DNA from: Caballeronia mineralivorans PML1(12)
GTDB lineage: Bacteria; Pseudomonadota; Gammaproteobacteria; Burkholderiales; Burkholderiaceae
Reading direction: 5' to 3'
DNA: 64,000 nt
Assembly: GCF_001028175.1 (NCBI RefSeq)
Contig: NZ_AEJF01000051.1
Span: forward strand, 44,246 to 108,245
Each line of letters starts with the position of its first letter. Within the stretch, counting starts at the first letter, position 1. Below are positions 26,844 to 36,837 of this stretch, piece by piece. The notes under the pieces were generated by a model. That model did no database searches. It was not told the DNA's origin and saw only the letters and a list, made by a program, of their open reading frames with translations. The position numbers and the translations under genes are program-made.

Positions 26844-27701
26844 ATGGCGTCAATCGAATACAGTCTTTTTCGAGTCAAGTTCGTATCAGGGCCTCAACAT
26901 AGTCTGTTCCGGCCAAATGTTGACCGTCCTGCCTTGTTCTTGGCGGCGGTGAATGAGAAACCGTCTGCGGAGCTGCGAAAAGGATACTTGTGGCACATCG
27001 GCAACGTAGAGGCATTTTCGAATTCGTCCGGTTATTTCGCGATAGGTCGAACCACTCGCTCGACAATCGAGAAGTTCGACGAGACAGCGGGAAATTTCGT
27101 ATATGAGGAACTTGAGGAGAGTCCGTTCACGCACTGCGTTTTCGACACTGAATTAAGTCTGCTCGCGGTTGCGAAGAAGACCAGTCTGGCTTCTGATGCA
27201 AAAGGCATTGCAATGAAGGTGCAACAGCTATTGCAGGTGTCTGACTCTGTGCTTGAGTACGACGTGAAAGTTGAGATTTTGCCAATTCCCGACCCGGAGG
27301 GCTTCCTCCGTATGCTGGCAGACGCATACCGGGTGATTCGTTTCTCGGCGACTTTCCACGGCCCTAATCCTTTTGATGCAGATGAGCACTTCCAGAAGCC
27401 TCTATCTGTTTATCTTCAAGCAGCAGATGGCATTGCTGGGAAGGCTCAAATTCAAGGGGACAATCTAAACAGGGAGGTACTCACTGAAGTTACGCGGAGT
27501 ACCGCCGCCACGGGGAACGAAGCTTCGGCGCGCATCATAAAGGCACGCGCTGAACGACCGGTGACTATCAACCTAAAAGGTGATCCAATAAAGCGTGTGT
27601 ACAACGAGAAGAATCATCTGCCCCAGCTCGTTTTGCAGCAGTTTGTTGAACTTTATCGTCGAGTGAGATCCAATGGAAGAAATACGCGTCGAGACGACTA
27701 A
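26844..27701 (+). CDS. Hypothetical protein paired with FRG-domain protein
   Basis: I do not recognise this 285-residue protein. It is soluble, without signal peptide or membrane segments. The N-terminal half is rich in beta-type stretches (IEYSLFRVKFV, YLWHIGNVEAF, GYFAIGRTT). A mid region (VLEYDVKVEILPIPDPEGFLRML) precedes VIRFSATFHGPNPFDADE, and the basic C-terminus ends RVRSNGRNTRRDD. The next gene starts 29 bp before its stop, so the two are translated together. In such a pair it could be a sensor, an antitoxin or a partner of the FRG protein. Confidence 0.75.
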   Translation: MASIEYSLFRVKFVSGPQHSLFRPNVDRPALFLAAVNEKPSAELRKGYLWHIGNVEAFSNSSGYFAIGRTTRSTIEKFDETAGNFVYEELEESPFTHCVFDTELSLLAVAKKTSLASDAKGIAMKVQQLLQVSDSVLEYDVKVEILPIPDPEGFLRMLADAYRVIRFSATFHGPNPFDADEHFQKPLSVYLQAADGIAGKAQIQGDNLNREVLTEVTRSTAATGNEASARIIKARAERPVTINLKGDPIKRVYNEKNHLPQLVLQQFVELYRRVRSNGRNTRRDD

Positions 27702-28467
27702 CGAGCTGATCCAAAAACTCAACTCGTTTGAAAACCAGTTTGTCTTTCGGGGCCAGGCGAACGCGGTCTGGGGGTTACAATCATCGCTTGAACGTGTTGT
27801 CGGTGAGAAATGGTCGCCTGAGCAGGCTACTAAGTTCGAAGAGTTCTCACTGGAGCAGTTCCGTTCGAAATTTCACTTGTACGACAAGGAAAACACCCAA
27901 CCGACGTCCAAGCTGGCGTGGCTTTCTATCATGCAGCACTATGGAGTGCCAACACGCCTTCTCGATTTCTCGGAGAGTCCATACGTTGCGCTTTACTTCG
28001 CCCTTGAGGGTTATTCCCACCAGTCGCAAAACGACCTTGCGATATATGCGCTCGACTATACGAACATCATGGATCGTTCGATAGTGCACATCAAAGATCG
28101 AGACAGCGGATTCAAGGAAGACCGACGCTCGGTCTACGAGAAAGCGGATGTAATCTTCGATACGACAGTTGACCGGTTTGCATATCCAATTGCATGGATA
28201 GCCGAACCAAAGCAGTTGAACGCGCGACTCGACAGACAAGCCGGTTCGTTCCTGATTTGTGGCGATCGCGGGGCACGCATTGAAGACGTACTTGCTACGC
28301 AAGCTTACGACGGTGTGACGATGCAGAAAATATGCTTTCCCGGCAAATTGTATGGCTCATGCTTTGCGGTTCTGCGAAAAATGAACCTTACAAGCAAGAG
28401 CCTTTACGGAGACCTCGACGGCTTGGCACGGGCTATTCGAATGAATATGCAGGTGTACGCGTCTTAG
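27673..28467 (+). CDS. FRG-domain protein
   Basis: A 264-residue protein with a full FRG domain. NQFVFRGQANAVWGLQSSLE (about 17-36) holds the name-giving FRG. MQHYGVPTRLLDFSESPYVA follows around residue 85, then LYFALEG. WIAEPKQLNARLDRQAGSFL (about 175-195) is the conserved third block, and CFPGKLYGSCFAVLRKMN lies near the end. FRG proteins occur in phage-defence and toxin contexts and are suspected enzymes. It overlaps the preceding unknown gene by 29 bp, strongly suggesting a two-gene unit. Confidence 0.88.
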   Translation: MEEIRVETTNELIQKLNSFENQFVFRGQANAVWGLQSSLERVVGEKWSPEQATKFEEFSLEQFRSKFHLYDKENTQPTSKLAWLSIMQHYGVPTRLLDFSESPYVALYFALEGYSHQSQNDLAIYALDYTNIMDRSIVHIKDRDSGFKEDRRSVYEKADVIFDTTVDRFAYPIAWIAEPKQLNARLDRQAGSFLICGDRGARIEDVLATQAYDGVTMQKICFPGKLYGSCFAVLRKMNLTSKSLYGDLDGLARAIRMNMQVYAS

Positions 28468-28625
28468 TCAAAAGAGTCTCACAGGAGGCAGCGTAGGTTG
28501 CCTGCCACAGTCGAAAGACACGAGCAACGAGATACGCGACAACTCGAACGCCCGACATGCGTTGACTTGAGTCCTTCAAGTTTCCGAGCAGCCATTCGGT
28601 GGCCTTCGAATAAAAGGAATGCCGA

Positions 28626-28862
28626 CTACCGCCGTCTCAAGCATAGCGCAATCAAGCCATAAACGTGGTTCGACGACGGCCGCGAAGGGAGGGAGGATCT
28701 TCCACTGAAGCCTTGATTGATCTTTGCCGTTAGCGGGGAGCGAGTCGGCAGCTTCAAAATGACTCGCAGCGTGCTTTCACCGTTTGGCCGGACACAGCAG
28801 TTTCCATCCGGGAACTGAAAAGTCTCCTGGTATAGTTCAAAATTCTCGATGGAAAGCATCAT
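28626..28862 (-). CDS. Possible small protein coupled to the helicase gene
   Basis: A 78-residue frame beginning at an ATG whose bases overlap the helicase stop (ATGA). The first half looks protein-like (SIENFELYQETFQFPDG, RVILKLPT); the second half is Arg/Ser/Pro-rich and ends LCLRRR. No family is recognised. The overlap is the usual arrangement for translational coupling, but chance cannot be excluded at this length. Confidence 0.45.
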   Translation of the reverse strand: MMLSIENFELYQETFQFPDGNCCVRPNGESTLRVILKLPTRSPLTAKINQGFSGRSSLPSRPSSNHVYGLIALCLRRR

Positions 28863-31800
28863 GGGATTTCCCACGCGGTGCCTTTAGTCGCACTTGCCTT
28901 GATTTCGAAAGAATGCTCAAAGAATTTTGTCATCACAGGAGCTGCTGGGCGTCCGATCAGAATCATTTTCCGGTTAGTCTCAATATCGTCTGCCGTGACA
29001 TCGCTCGCAGCGGAGGATACTAAATTGCTGGATTCGATCCGGCCCAGGCACTCGTCCAGTCCAGCCTTGGTCAATACCATCGCGTCTGGATCAGTGCGCA
29101 ATTGCCTGACATGTTGGTGCCTGAGCCATTCGGCGAGTTCTTGTCGAGGAATCAGGAATCCCAGTACCGGATAGGCCATCGGCCTGCCAACCTCTAGCTG
29201 GCTAGCTTGATCCACGCCTTGTGCCACCAGAAATGAGGCGAGGGTATGTGCGCTGAGCTGTCGCTGCGAAAACTTCAGCACTTCGCTGTGGCGGTGAAGC
29301 TTTAAATTTGCAACGGGCTTTGGACCATCGACGATCTCTACACCCGGGTCGGATGCGGAAGTCGAAGGGGCCGGGGTTGGCGCTGCCGCAGTATTGAGGT
29401 TGCCGGTCTCATCGTCATCGTTGTCCTGGATCAGCGGCGCGAGCCGTGCATTCAGTTCCGACCACGCCTCGTTGCTCATGATGCCATTGCGGGCAATCGG
29501 GCTTTCCATGTCCTGGTAGAAAGCGCGGAACTCGCGCCATTCCATCTGTTTTCTGCGTCCGCCACCCGAGCGAGCCTCCGTCTTGATGCTTCCCGTTACA
29601 TGCTGAAGCATCTCGTCCTGCACTACCTGACTGAGTCCTACCGCTTCCCGCATCCGTAAGAATTCGCGACCGCTTACACCCCAGTTCGTGACGTTGCCGG
29701 TCTGACGCAACACCGGCGATGGCCACACGACACCGGCGACATCGGCGGGGTTGTCTACGTGCTCCTGCCAGCCCGCTTCGTTGAAGAGCTCCGTCGCCGC
29801 TCCCACGAAACGGGAAAGGCCGCCATGGAAACTGACGACCAGCTCGGTCTTTGCGCGTGTCAGCGCCACATAGAGTTTGAACAGCTCGCGGAAGGACTCA
29901 TGCTCGGGCAAATCTGGATGCGGAATCACCTTTCCGCCACAGTTGAGTACGACCATCAGGTCGAACTCAAACCCCTTCGTTTGCTCTAAGTCGGACAAGA
30001 ACAACGACTGTGCTGACAAGTCCGTGTTTCCGCACAGCGCGGGCAATGCCAGGCTGGCCGCCAGACGCTCCACGGCGGCTTGCGAATATCCACATAACGA
30101 GATACAGACCTTGTGATTAGGTGCCCCTTCGATATTCTCGCGCGCGTAAGTCAACGCCATGGCGAGCTCTTCCTGAATGGAAGAGGCGTTCAGCAGCAGT
30201 GGCTTGGCAGATGTGAAGTTGGCGAACTCTGGCTGCAGAATTTCCAGATCAATAGTTCCGCGCGGAATGCTGCTGAAGGAGCGTGTCAGGAGCTCGTATG
30301 CTGCGGTCAAAATCTGGCGGCTGTTCCGATAGTTCTGGTTCAGTCTGATCCAGCGCGCCGGGGGTAGATCAATCTCCGCATCTTTTAAGTTCAGATATTT
30401 TGTATGCACAGTCTGTGCCGAGTCGCCACACAAGAACAGGTCGTTGGCGCCTGGGCGGGTCAATCGGCGAATGATGCGTAGCTCCAGCGTGCCTAGATCC
30501 TGTACTTCATCGACAAGCACGTGGTCAAACTCTTGTGTCAACGCATTCACATGCCCGCACAGCACGGTTGCGATGCCTCCATCATCAATGGCTCCCACCG
30601 CGGCCATTTTACGTTCCCATCCTGCTAAGCCGTTCAGCACCATCTCACGGTAGCGACGGTCCAAGGCAATCACTCTCCCGTCACGTTGCATGTCCAGGTA
30701 AGCACTCCGGTTTTCCGGCGCAAAGGCACTCCGCACGTAGTCCAGTTCCTGACGCAAATAGTCCTGCGGCAGCACGTTACGGACGAGTAAGGTGCGCACC
30801 ACATCGAACATAGTCTCTGCATCATGATTGTTCGCCTGACAGTGGAAATACTCTTCCCAAATGTCGTCGATGTGCTCGGCTACTGCAAAGGCGTTGCGCT
30901 GCACGATGCGCTTGCCGTAGTAGTCACCCTTATCGGGCTCCAAAGCGATGAGTTTCTCGCGGCAAAGGTTAAATACCGACTTCACCATCAGGTTGCGGGG
31001 GCGCGTCGATCCGCTTTCGGCGTCGATCAACTCATTGATCAGCTTGGCGAGAGCCTCATTCAGCGTCAGTACCAGCACCTTCTTATCGGTGGCTCCACGC
31101 GCAAGACGCAGGGCTCGGTGAATCACGACACACGTCTTGCCTGAGCCAGACACACCGGCCAAACGAGTAGGGCCGGCAAAATCTCTATCCACGAACTCCC
31201 GCTGCTGCGGATGCAGGTACAACATCCACTGTTTGAAGTCGGCGGTCTTGATGAAGTGCTCGAACAGGACCGGGTCAATATCCTGGACCCGCACGGTTTT
31301 TTCACTCGAAGATATCCTGGCAACCTCATCGGCATTGAGCGTGTCGACGGTGCGCACCTCATCGGCATATAAATCAACCCGTGCCTTGGCTCCGCGGATG
31401 TCGCTGGAACGCAATTTCAGCAAGACATCCAGCACGGCGTCGGCATGCGTTGATTCCGCGATGGTACTGACGATATCCAGGAGGGCATCTTCCGATGTGT
31501 GTGATTTCACACTACGAACATGTTCCACCACATCACCTTCGAGCCCTTCCAGTAAGCGCTCACGATATCGTTCGGGTAGTTGATCGACGACGGGGCCAGT
31601 ACTCATCCAGTCGATTTCAGATCGGATCAAACCCTCCTTGCCGTCAGCCCGCTTCGACACATAAACGGGAGCAACTTCAAGACGGCATCCTTGCACGCGA
31701 GCGACAAAATCCAGCCCTTTGTTCGCATCCAGCCAACGTGCTACCGCCTCATGATCGCCGGCAAACAAGAAGATGCATAGATTGTTGCTGTAGGCTGTCA

Positions 31801-32044
31801 CGAGTCGTGCATAGCCTGTGAGATCAAACTTGCGGCAGTGGGCGATCCGGTCCTCACCGTTATTCGTAAGCGTCAGGCCGGCAAACACACCGTCAAAACT
31901 GTTTTCGCCCGCATTTGCCTTGCCCCACGCCTGATAGACACGTTCAGCAGCCTTCTGATATTTCCCCCCTTTTCGAAAGAGTGCGCTAAGGGAATCAGGA
32001 AACTCGGCGCCTTGCATGAATTCGATTTTGTTTTTTGTGCCCAT
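28859..32044 (-). CDS. Large UvrD/Rep-like helicase with N-terminal extension
   Basis: The best start is the ATG at 32044 (MGTKNKIEFMQGAEF), giving 1061 residues; the frame is open 92 codons further upstream, but that part is non-family and Arg-rich. The N-terminal ~130 residues contain RIAHCRKFDLTGYARLV and NNLCIFLFAGDHEAVARWLD, a pattern like RelE/ParE-fold proteins. A UvrD-type superfamily 1 motor follows: GVSGSGKT (297-304), VLVDEVQDLG, LCGDSAQTVH, RLNQNYRNSRQIL and ALTRAKTELVVSFHG. The last ~280 residues are unknown. It is likely a DNA translocase acting in defence; the N-terminal domain might be an effector or sensor. Confidence 0.85.
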   Translation of the reverse strand: MGTKNKIEFMQGAEFPDSLSALFRKGGKYQKAAERVYQAWGKANAGENSFDGVFAGLTLTNNGEDRIAHCRKFDLTGYARLVTAYSNNLCIFLFAGDHEAVARWLDANKGLDFVARVQGCRLEVAPVYVSKRADGKEGLIRSEIDWMSTGPVVDQLPERYRERLLEGLEGDVVEHVRSVKSHTSEDALLDIVSTIAESTHADAVLDVLLKLRSSDIRGAKARVDLYADEVRTVDTLNADEVARISSSEKTVRVQDIDPVLFEHFIKTADFKQWMLYLHPQQREFVDRDFAGPTRLAGVSGSGKTCVVIHRALRLARGATDKKVLVLTLNEALAKLINELIDAESGSTRPRNLMVKSVFNLCREKLIALEPDKGDYYGKRIVQRNAFAVAEHIDDIWEEYFHCQANNHDAETMFDVVRTLLVRNVLPQDYLRQELDYVRSAFAPENRSAYLDMQRDGRVIALDRRYREMVLNGLAGWERKMAAVGAIDDGGIATVLCGHVNALTQEFDHVLVDEVQDLGTLELRIIRRLTRPGANDLFLCGDSAQTVHTKYLNLKDAEIDLPPARWIRLNQNYRNSRQILTAAYELLTRSFSSIPRGTIDLEILQPEFANFTSAKPLLLNASSIQEELAMALTYARENIEGAPNHKVCISLCGYSQAAVERLAASLALPALCGNTDLSAQSLFLSDLEQTKGFEFDLMVVLNCGGKVIPHPDLPEHESFRELFKLYVALTRAKTELVVSFHGGLSRFVGAATELFNEAGWQEHVDNPADVAGVVWPSPVLRQTGNVTNWGVSGREFLRMREAVGLSQVVQDEMLQHVTGSIKTEARSGGGRRKQMEWREFRAFYQDMESPIARNGIMSNEAWSELNARLAPLIQDNDDDETGNLNTAAAPTPAPSTSASDPGVEIVDGPKPVANLKLHRHSEVLKFSQRQLSAHTLASFLVAQGVDQASQLEVGRPMAYPVLGFLIPRQELAEWLRHQHVRQLRTDPDAMVLTKAGLDECLGRIESSNLVSSAASDVTADDIETNRKMILIGRPAAPVMTKFFEHSFEIKASATKGTAWEIP

Positions 32045-33168
32045 GACTCTATCTCGTCCCACTGTCGTTCGCTGGATCAAAGGTCCATCATCGCATGCGT
32101 CCCAGCGGGCCGCCCTCGCCCGCAGCCTGGTCCATGCTGGTCTTGGCCGTGGACGGCCCTTGGTTCTTCGGCCAACTTCGCGCTCGCATAGATATTGTGG
32201 CAGTAGCCGATGAGTGGGTCGGTTCTGCGCGACTGGGCATCCGAGCCATTGCCTTTCCCCGTGCTGGTTCAATGCGCAGATCAGCTGATACGGGTCTTTC
32301 CGGACTGGCGCGTAAGGCATGTCGCTCCGGGCTCCATTTTCTCAAAGGTTCCCGGGTTTCGTCGTAGGCAACTGCTCCAGATTGCGCGCAGTGCCATTGA
32401 CGCATCAACTTACCCTTACGATCGCGGTCAATCGCACGGGATCGCCCAGTATATTAACGGCAGAAACGCGGGAAACTCCAATCGGCTTTACGATTCGGCT
32501 GCCCCGTCGGGCGATCGGCAGGCCTAGTCCCCGCAAAGGCAAGAAAAACGCCGAGTCGAAATTGCACTTACCATGAGTGGCAGTAGTTTCTTGCCGGCTC
32601 GTATAGACCGCCTCGAATTTATCACCGCTGCATCATCAGCAGCTTCTCGCCAATACTTGTCGTGCTGCACGCATGTCCTCGACGACGAGCACGACGCCGC
32701 TCTCGAAGAACAGTTCATCATGATTGTCACGCCGTATCGACTGGAGCATTCCTCTTTTCGGGACGTTCGACAAGTATCCAGCGGCTCCTTCGCGCCTTGG
32801 TGAAGGCGTAAGCCTCTACCTGAAACACGACAGCGCATACCGCAACCTGCTACCGATCATATGGGATAAAGGGTGACAAACCCGAACAGTAAGGTTTGCT
32901 CATTGCAGGACTTAATGAAATTCGAGATGTGTTCAGCCGGTCGTGATCACCGAACCAGCATATGGTTTGACGGGTGACGTCACCGCTGAGGTGTCCAGCC
33001 CTGAACGGCGAAGGGCCCGATGGGTGGCTACGTCGGGTGCCCAGACGATTTACGCGCGATCCGAAGCGGAAGCATTCATGAGAAGGCGATAATCCCAGCT
33101 TTAGGGCTTGATCTGTTGTATTACAATGGTAGTTTGAATGTATTGCTATCTGCACTCGGGCTGATCGC
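32045..33168. other. Junk-like region between helicase and type I R-M locus
   Basis: About 1.1 kb. Several short frames exist (for example 32573-32803), none with family resemblance. The 3' part of the frame ending at 32527 (QYINGRNAGNSNR) recalls the start of an aldehyde dehydrogenase, too short to call. AT-richer sequence at 33115-33165 probably carries the promoter of the RHH/hsd genes. Confidence 0.4.
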
Positions 33169-33429
33169 ATGAAAACTGTCAAGAACGCTCCCACGGCCTT
33201 TCGCTTCGACACTACGGTCAAGACTGCTTTGGCGCTGCTTGCGGACAAGGAAGGACGGAGCATGGCCAACATGCTCGAATGGCTCATACGGAAGCAATGT
33301 GAGCGCGAGGGGTTGGGATGGCCGCCCGCTATCGAGGGCACCGCGGCGCCGGCTCCCGCGCGAGGAGGCAAGGTGTCCGCGAAACCTGCTCGAAAACGCG
33401 CCGCTGTGGCGTCGACAAACAAAAATTGA
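33169..33429 (+). CDS. Small ribbon-helix-helix-like protein
   Basis: An 86-residue protein. Residues 9-45 (TAFRFDTTVKTALALLADKEGRSMANMLEWL) fit the beta-strand plus two-helix pattern of ribbon-helix-helix DNA binders; the tail is Ala/Lys/Arg-rich and basic. It stops 8 bp before hsdM, so it is probably the first gene of that operon and a candidate autoregulator controlling restriction genes. Confidence 0.65.
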   Translation: MKTVKNAPTAFRFDTTVKTALALLADKEGRSMANMLEWLIRKQCEREGLGWPPAIEGTAAPAPARGGKVSAKPARKRAAVASTNKN

Positions 33430-33437
33430 TTGGACTC

Positions 33438-35543
33438 ATGGCACAGAAAATTGGAGCGGCATTGCTCTCCTACACAGAAACGATCTGGAAGACGGCGGAC
33501 ACGCTGCGCGGGGCGGGCATCAAGGAGGGCGACTTTCCTAGCTACATGATGCCGTTTTTCGCGTTGATGCTTTTGGAATCTCGGCTGCGCCGCTTCAAGG
33601 CGGAAAAGATCTCCGAGTTTGAGCAGGCGATGGCGGTCAAATTCGACCCGGAGAAGGCCGAGCATAGGGAGTGGTTGGAGCTGTCTGCAAAGGCTATGAA
33701 CAAGGGCTACCACCCCGAACTGCTGTTGCTCGACAAGGGTCTCAAAGAGACCTGCGCCGTTCCAGGTGGCAATTTCCGCAATCGCCTCATGGCGCACCTC
33801 GGGCAATACGACCCGGAGACGAGGCGCCTCCTCGGACTGGGCTACGCCGAGGGCACGCCGAAGTTTCTGGACATCCAGGGAAAGGCGTCCGATCTGTTCT
33901 CGCGGCCAAACAGTCCGCTCTACGCGTTCGCGCAGAAGTGGGCGGCGATCGACCTCACGCGGTTTAGCAACTCGGAGGTGACGACCATCGAGGAACACAT
34001 CAAGCGCCGCTGGGGAGACATCTCGGCCGAGACGGCCGGTGAGCAATACACACCAATGGATGTCATCGAACTAGCGGCCGACCTCATCGTGGAGTTGCGC
34101 AGGGAGGGCAAGCTTTCCGAGGGGATCGCGGACATCTACGACATGGCCTGCGGAGGCGGCAATTTTTTGTTCGCGACCGAGGACGCTCTCCGCTCGGCGT
34201 TTCCGAGCCTGTCGGTGCGCACGAGAGGCCAGGAGCTTAACGACGCGCTCTACGCGCTGGCGGCGATCGAGGCGCGCTTTCGCGAGGACGCGCGCATCGA
34301 GCGCGAGAACACGCTGACCAACGACTTGTTTCTCTCCGATAAGTTCGATGTCATCGTCGCCAATCCTCCCTATGGGCTGGACTGGAAAGATTCCAGGTCG
34401 GCCGTTGAGGCGGACGCGTCCGGGCGCTTTGAGAAGACCCGCATGCCGCCAGTGTCCGACGGCCAGCTTTTGTTTTTGCAGCACGCGGCCTTTCACCTGA
34501 CCGAGACGGGCGTTGCGACCATCGTCCACAACGGATCGACCCTGTTCTCAGGCGACGCCGGAAGCGGAGAGTCCCAGACGAGGATCTGGCTTCTTCAAGA
34601 GTTGGACATCGTCGAGGCGATCGTTCAGCTGCCCCGCGGCGAGTTTTTCAACACCGATATTTCGACCTATTTGTGGGTGCTCAACAAGTCGAAGCCGAAG
34701 GCGCGAAAGGGACGCGTAATCCTCATCAATGCAGAGGCGTGCTTCACCAAGTTGAAGCGCAACCTGAACAAGAAGAATTGTGAGATAGACGCCGCCAACC
34801 GAAAGCGCGTCGTCGCGGCGTTCAAGGCCTACCAGGATGGTCCGATCGCGAAGGTCGTGTCGGTCCAGGATATCCTCTACAACAAGGTCGAGCTCCAAGT
34901 GCATCGCCACGACGAGAATGGCCGCGCCATAGCCGAGGAGGTGTCGATCGAGGGCGAGCGGTTGCTCGTGACGCTCGACGACGAGACTTTTGAGATCCTC
35001 GGTGGGCGCTTGGACGTTGAGCAGTTCGAAGGAGCCGCCCCCAAGGACACATCCGCCATGTTCAACGAGGCCGTCAAATGCGCTTCGCGCGTGGCGGTCG
35101 GTTTGGAGGACGGGACCGAGTGGTCTCGCGTCGGCGACTATGGGCGCGTCTCGTTGCGGAAAAAGGGTAAGGAGCGAGACCTTGGGCTAGGCCGGATTCT
35201 GCCAAGAGCGAAGGTCGGCAAGTCGAAAGGCGGCGAATTCGTGCACGTCAACATCGTCGTGGCGCCATTGATAGAAAAGGACTTCGAGGTGGTCGGTTAT
35301 TCGAAGTCCGCCCGCAAGAACGATGAGTTGATCGCGCTGCACCTTGACAAGTGGGTGCGCGAGCCACACGAGGTGGTCGGATCCCGCGTTGGCTGCGAAA
35401 TCAACTTCAATCGCATCTTTCCGCGCGCGGTGAGGGTCGACTCGGCAACCGCCGTGATGGCCAAGCTGAGGGAGGTGAACGTTGAGATCCAAAAGTTGGA
35501 GTCCGAGTTCGCCTCAAGCTTGGCAAAGGCCGCGGCTAAATGA
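33438..35543 (+). CDS. hsdM: Type I restriction-modification methyltransferase subunit
   Basis: Start at ATG 33438 (MAQKIGAALLSYTETIWKTAD), 701 residues; the frame extends upstream within the RHH gene but that part is out-of-family. The N-terminal helical HsdM domain is followed by the methyltransferase core with DMACGGGNFLF (SAM motif I, about 234) and VIVANPPYGLDW (motif IV, about 308), typical of N6-adenine methylation. IVQLPRGEFFNTDISTYLWVLNK is the conserved C-side block. At 701 residues it is longer than classical HsdM (about 500-530), with an added C-terminal region of unknown role. hsdS starts within its stop (ATGA). Confidence 0.95.
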   Translation: MAQKIGAALLSYTETIWKTADTLRGAGIKEGDFPSYMMPFFALMLLESRLRRFKAEKISEFEQAMAVKFDPEKAEHREWLELSAKAMNKGYHPELLLLDKGLKETCAVPGGNFRNRLMAHLGQYDPETRRLLGLGYAEGTPKFLDIQGKASDLFSRPNSPLYAFAQKWAAIDLTRFSNSEVTTIEEHIKRRWGDISAETAGEQYTPMDVIELAADLIVELRREGKLSEGIADIYDMACGGGNFLFATEDALRSAFPSLSVRTRGQELNDALYALAAIEARFREDARIERENTLTNDLFLSDKFDVIVANPPYGLDWKDSRSAVEADASGRFEKTRMPPVSDGQLLFLQHAAFHLTETGVATIVHNGSTLFSGDAGSGESQTRIWLLQELDIVEAIVQLPRGEFFNTDISTYLWVLNKSKPKARKGRVILINAEACFTKLKRNLNKKNCEIDAANRKRVVAAFKAYQDGPIAKVVSVQDILYNKVELQVHRHDENGRAIAEEVSIEGERLLVTLDDETFEILGGRLDVEQFEGAAPKDTSAMFNEAVKCASRVAVGLEDGTEWSRVGDYGRVSLRKKGKERDLGLGRILPRAKVGKSKGGEFVHVNIVVAPLIEKDFEVVGYSKSARKNDELIALHLDKWVREPHEVVGSRVGCEINFNRIFPRAVRVDSATAVMAKLREVNVEIQKLESEFASSLAKAAAK

Positions 35544-36823
35544 GCACGTCGTGGCAAGTCGAGAGACTCAGATCGTTGGCGCAGGTCAACCCGGCAACTC
35601 GAATTCCCCGCAAAGGGCAGCTCGACTTCTTTCCCATGGAGGCGCTGGTCGAGGGGGGAGGCCTCGCGCGCGGCCATAGCAAGGACGTTTCCGAGGCCGG
35701 CGGCTACTCGCAGTTTGTGAACGGAGACGTTCTTTTCGCGAAGGTCACGCCCTGCTTTGAGAATCGCAAGTGCGCGTTGGCGGATGGGCTCGAGCGAGGC
35801 GTTGGCTTGGCGACGACCGAGGTGTCGGTGTTTCGGCCAAGTCGCCGCATCTTGCCCGAGTTCCTGTTATATCGATTGCAGGCGTTCGACTTCCAGGAGT
35901 TCGGCGTGAACGCGATGCGGGGCGTTGGCGGATTGAAGCGAGTGCCCGACCGGATGGTCGGAGACTTCGAGCTCAGGCTGCCACCACTCCCTGAGCAGCG
36001 GCGCATCGTCGCGTTCATCGAGCGGGAGCTCGCGCTCTTCGCCGAGCGTCGCGAGGCGCACGAGCGAAAGAAGGCGGTGTTGGCGGAGGCCAAGCAGGCG
36101 CTGCGCGAGGCGATCGCGTTTGGCCGGCTCAGGCCTGGTGACGCGCGCTCGCCGTCGGAGGAGCCATGGCACGGGGAGGTGCCGAGCCACTGGGGAATGG
36201 ACCGGCTGGGCAACCTGTTTCGAGAGGCCGCGGAATTGGGTTACGCCGATCTGCCGGTGCTGAGTGTGTCGATCCATTCGGGGATCTCCGACAGGGAGAT
36301 GGCTGACGAACCAGGCTCCCGCAAGGTTAGCCGCAGCGAGGACCGTGGCATTTACAAGCGCGTCGAGCCGCTCGACCTCGTCTACAACCAAATGCGCGCG
36401 TGGCAAGGCGGCTTCGGAGTCGCGAGCGTCGAGGGCTTGGTGAGCCCGGCCTACGTCGTCGCCCGGCCGCGGCGCAGAGTGGTCCCGGCCTACGTCGAGC
36501 ATGTGCTTCGGTCGCCGTCCGGCATCGAGGAGATGCGTCGGCGTTCGAGAGGCATCATCGATTTTCGGCTGCGCCTCTATTGGGACGAGTTCAAGGACAT
36601 TCGAATTCCGCTGCCGCCAATCGAAGAGCAGTCGGCGATCGCCGCCGATATCGACGCGAAGCTGGACATGGTGGACAGGCAGATCGTGCTGCTCGAGAAG
36701 TCGCAGGAGGGTTTGGCTTTGCAGCGCAACGCGCTGATTCACGAGGCGGTCACCGGGGCCTTGGCGCCGGCCGTCATGGGGCGCGCGGTGCCGACAAAAC
36801 CCGGCGCCGCGTGCGCCGTTTGA
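35540..36823 (+). CDS. hsdS: Type I restriction-modification specificity subunit
   Basis: 427 residues with the two-half HsdS layout. The first target-recognition domain ends in LRLPPLPEQRRIVAFIERELA, the second in IRIPLPPIEEQSAIAADIDAK; each is followed by a helical spacer. The two target domains define the two halves of a bipartite recognition site, which cannot be read from sequence. It overlaps hsdM by 4 bp and is followed after 14 bp by hsdR. Confidence 0.95.
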   Translation: MSTSWQVERLRSLAQVNPATRIPRKGQLDFFPMEALVEGGGLARGHSKDVSEAGGYSQFVNGDVLFAKVTPCFENRKCALADGLERGVGLATTEVSVFRPSRRILPEFLLYRLQAFDFQEFGVNAMRGVGGLKRVPDRMVGDFELRLPPLPEQRRIVAFIERELALFAERREAHERKKAVLAEAKQALREAIAFGRLRPGDARSPSEEPWHGEVPSHWGMDRLGNLFREAAELGYADLPVLSVSIHSGISDREMADEPGSRKVSRSEDRGIYKRVEPLDLVYNQMRAWQGGFGVASVEGLVSPAYVVARPRRRVVPAYVEHVLRSPSGIEEMRRRSRGIIDFRLRLYWDEFKDIRIPLPPIEEQSAIAADIDAKLDMVDRQIVLLEKSQEGLALQRNALIHEAVTGALAPAVMGRAVPTKPGAACAV

Positions 36824-36837
36824 GCGAAGGACCGAAC

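Noticed and set aside
32400..32527. Short stretch resembling an aldehyde dehydrogenase N-terminus (QYINGRNAGNSNR)
   Set aside because: Only about a dozen residues fit and no further dehydrogenase motifs follow; chance likely.
32850..34046. Minus-strand frame of 398 codons
   Set aside because: Antisense to the RHH and hsdM genes; no motif or ribosome site.
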